The position numbers were made by a program, and so were the translations under genes. From an uncultured Oscillospiraceae bacterium (GTDB lineage: Bacteria > Bacillota > Clostridia > Oscillospirales > Oscillospiraceae), in NCBI GenBank assembly GCA_934511545.1, contig CAKSWM010000007.1, positions 1 through 16,711 on the forward strand: a stretch of 16,711 nucleotides of DNA, in the 5' to 3' direction. A model generated the notes under the pieces. That model was not told where the DNA came from and made no database searches. It saw only the letters and a list, made by a program, of their open reading frames with translations. Positions 15,390 to 16,711 of this stretch are shown piece by piece (the first letter of the stretch is position 1; each line of letters begins with the position of its first letter).

Positions 15390-15610
15390 TAAGGCCGGGC
15401 GCGATGGAACGGCTGCGCTGGCTGGTGCTGCGGGAATTCCGCGTTTTGCCCGGCAGCGAAGCAGCGCTTCAGGCGAGCGACGAGGACATTATCTTTGCGG
15501 GCGTGAACATGGTGCTCGACGTGGAAGGCGGCGGAGATCCGGGGGAGAACCCCGCCTTCAGCGAGGAGCGGTTCAGGCAGTTGAAGGAGCGTGAAAGAAC
15601 GTGTCGATAA
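15386..15610 (+). CDS. Small protein in the tail assembly chaperone slot
   Basis: Protein of 74 residues if it starts at the TTG 15386, which overlaps the tube stop as TTGA and has GGAG eight bases upstream; the portal gene uses the same TTGA arrangement. The in-frame ATG at 15404 is an alternative (68 residues). Residues such as LRWLVLREFRVLPGSEAAL and DEDIIFAGVNMVLDVE are helical, and the tail NPAFSEERFRQLKERER is charged. Its place after the tube matches the first tail assembly chaperone, but it is about half the size of XkdN. No frameshift signal links it to the next gene. Function inferred from position only. Confidence 0.5.
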   Translation: MIRPGAMERLRWLVLREFRVLPGSEAALQASDEDIIFAGVNMVLDVEGGGDPGENPAFSEERFRQLKERERTCR

Positions 15611-16011
15611 GCGAGCTTGTGTCCGGAATGGACAGGGCAGAGGTCGAGCTTCTGGCGGGCGAGATCCTGGCAAGGCTCGAGGGCAGGACCGTTTCCGCAA
15701 ACGTGGAAGTTCCCGGAGAAGAGGAGAAAAGAAAAAGAGCTGCGCAGCTTTTGGAGACGCTGCGGACAGGCGCGTCTGCACAGCTGGGACAGCCGGAGAC
15801 GGAACGCGGAAACAGGACGGAGGCGCCGGAGCGCGAGGTTTATCTCTCCCTCCGGCGCGAGGCCCCGGAGGAGCGCGGGACGGCGAGTGAACGAAAAGCG
15901 CCGTCTTACGGACAGCGGGCCTCCGGCCGCGAAAGCGGCGATATGCAGAGCATATCGGACTTTTTTATGAGGGACAGCCGGAGATATGATTCCGGATTTG
16001 AGAGATATTAA
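15601..16011 (+). CDS. Unknown protein occupying the tape-measure position
   Basis: Protein of 136 residues. The GTG at 15601 overlaps the previous gene by 10 bp and has AAGGAG eleven bases upstream. The first 30 residues (ISELVSGMDRAEVELLAGEI) look like an amphipathic helix; residues 35-115 are strongly charged, Glu/Arg-rich and probably disordered; the end (DMQSISDFFMRDSRRYDSGF) looks like a second ordered helix. It has no membrane-spanning stretch and no lysozyme or peptidase motif, unlike tape measure proteins. It could be the second chaperone, a minimal tape measure, or an adaptor. I do not recognise the family. Confidence 0.55.
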   Translation: MSISELVSGMDRAEVELLAGEILARLEGRTVSANVEVPGEEEKRKRAAQLLETLRTGASAQLGQPETERGNRTEAPEREVYLSLRREAPEERGTASERKAPSYGQRASGRESGDMQSISDFFMRDSRRYDSGFERY

Positions 16012-16044
16012 GAGCAAATTGCTGATTAACGGAGGTGATGCGCC

Positions 16045-16605
16045 TTGAAGCTTGCGCCAATGAGGTTCAAGGAATATGTATGGCCGCACAACCCAAGGGT
16101 ATACAGCATCGAATACAGACGGCGAGTTGTTTCCCACGCGGTGCCGTTCGGGCTGTATGTCCTTCAGAACATGGGACGGAACAACCGTATCTTTAAGGGA
16201 GAGGGCGAATTCGCGGGAGAGGGGGCCTACGATGAGTTCAGGAAGCTGGCGACGGTGTTTTACGGCACAAAGCCCGGCCTTCTTGTGCACCCGCTCTGGC
16301 AGGAGGCCCGATGCTACTTTGTATCGCTTGAGCTTTTGCAGGAACCGCGTGAGGACTACGTCAGCTACGGATTTGAATTCTGGGAGTGCTATGACGGATA
16401 TGATGCGGAGCTCAGGCAGATTGCCGAGCCGGAAAAGGAGGAAACGGCGGCCGCAGAGGAGCAATATTACACCGTTGTTTACGGAGACTGCCTTTACACC
16501 ATCGCACAGAGGCACGGACTTTCGCTGACGGAGCTTATCGCGCTGAATCCGCAGCTGCGCAGTACGAGCATGATCTATCCCGGCGACAGGATAAGGGTGG
16601 CGTGA
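16045..16605 (+). CDS. Tail/baseplate protein with DNA-circularisation-like N-terminus and C-terminal LysM domain (XkdP-like)
   Basis: Protein of 186 residues. Residues 8-115 (FKEYVWPHNPRVYSIEYRR, GEGEFAGEGAYDEFRKL, VHPLWQE and EPREDYVSYGFEFWE) resemble the N-terminal domain of Mu gp43-type DNA circularisation/tail proteins. Residues 116-139 are an acidic linker, and residues 141-185 are a LysM domain (YYTVVYGDCLYTIAQRHG, LTELIALNPQL, IYPGDRIRV), which binds peptidoglycan or glycan in tail proteins such as XkdP. The start is TTG 16045, five bases after a perfect GGAGGTGAT (16031-16039); the first in-frame ATG (16060) is too far from it. In PBSX this gene follows the tape measure gene; here no tape measure gene precedes it. 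Confidence 0.82.
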   Translation: MKLAPMRFKEYVWPHNPRVYSIEYRRRVVSHAVPFGLYVLQNMGRNNRIFKGEGEFAGEGAYDEFRKLATVFYGTKPGLLVHPLWQEARCYFVSLELLQEPREDYVSYGFEFWECYDGYDAELRQIAEPEKEETAAAEEQYYTVVYGDCLYTIAQRHGLSLTELIALNPQLRSTSMIYPGDRIRVA

Positions 16606-16606
16606 T

Positions 16607-16711
16607 ATGACGGGGTATATTACGGGTTATGACGGCGGAAAATACGAGCTGCCCGTTCTGTTGAGCTGGGACATATCCTACGGTTTCGGCACACCCTGCG
16701 ACGCGTTTGAG
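16607..16711 (+). CDS. Probable baseplate hub protein (XkdQ / late control D-like), 3' end outside window
   Basis: Only the first 35 residues are visible, running off the right edge with no stop. The ATG at 16607 begins one base after the LysM gene stop, with AAGGGTGG upstream. The segment YELPVLLSWDISYGFGTPCDAFE resembles the opening strands of phage hub proteins of the gpD/gp27/XkdQ group, which follow the LysM protein in PBSX-like tails. With so little sequence the call depends largely on order. Confidence 0.55.
   Translation, partial: MTGYITGYDGGKYELPVLLSWDISYGFGTPCDAFE

Noticed and set aside
15584..15610. Programmed -1 frameshift joining the 74- and 136-residue genes, as in lambda G/GT
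   Set aside because: The reading frames are in the right -1 relation, but the stretch open in both frames (15595-15607) contains no slippery heptamer, and the second gene has its own GTG start with AAGGAG upstream.
15469..16515. 348-codon open frame on the minus strand, considered as a possible missing tape measure
   Set aside because: It runs opposite to the tail operon, has no coiled-coil or hydrophobic tape-measure pattern, and is antisense to the LysM gene.
1..16711. CRISPR array, tRNA or rRNA gene, insertion sequence
   Set aside because: No regularly spaced direct repeats, no cloverleaf-like segment and no transposase coding sequence were seen anywhere in the window.

Overview
The window looks like a chromosomal segment of a moderately GC-rich clostridial Firmicute, probably of the Oscillospiraceae/Ruminococcaceae type. 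The grounds are strong GGAGG-type ribosome binding sites, SigA-type promoters with 17-bp spacers, a Gram-positive lipoprotein substrate-binding protein, and a PBSX/Mu-like phage structural cassette. The family placement is an inference from gene style; no search was possible.

Left part (1-2263, minus strand): a probable two-gene unit. An AEC-family (auxin efflux carrier) transporter is followed 21 bp later by mnmG (gidA), a tRNA-modification flavoenzyme cut by the left edge after 437 residues. A near-consensus promoter (TTGCAA-17-TATAAT) lies just ahead of the transporter.

Intergenic control region (2264-2526): divergent promoters back to back with several inverted and direct repeats between and just downstream of them.

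Middle part (2527-7414, plus strand): a complete branched-chain amino acid (HAAT-type) ABC importer operon: a lipoprotein substrate-binding protein, two permeases (LivH, LivM) and two ATPases (LivG, LivF). The first gene is separated from the rest by two perfect tandem stem-loops, which may set the excess of binding protein over permease. The four membrane/ATPase genes are packed with 10-bp spacing or overlaps. A strong Rho-independent terminator (7445-7478) closes the operon.

Right part (7550-16711, plus strand): a phage late/structural cassette beginning about 70 bp after that terminator, with no integrase, repressor or lysis gene in view. Order: candidate small terminase, large terminase, portal, structured 149-bp gap, prohead protease, decoration-like protein, major capsid protein, three head-tail connector/completion-type genes, contractile sheath, tail tube, two small unknown genes in the tail-chaperone slot, a DNA-circularisation-like/LysM protein, and the start of a probable baseplate hub gene. 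The striking point is that the tape measure gene, normally a long ORF between the chaperones and the LysM gene, is absent; only a 136-residue protein sits there. With no vegetative promoter evident before the cassette, no recombinase at this end and no obvious break in base composition, the region may be a domesticated contractile particle (PBSX-like or gene-transfer-agent-like). The rest of the element lies beyond the right edge, so this remains a hypothesis.
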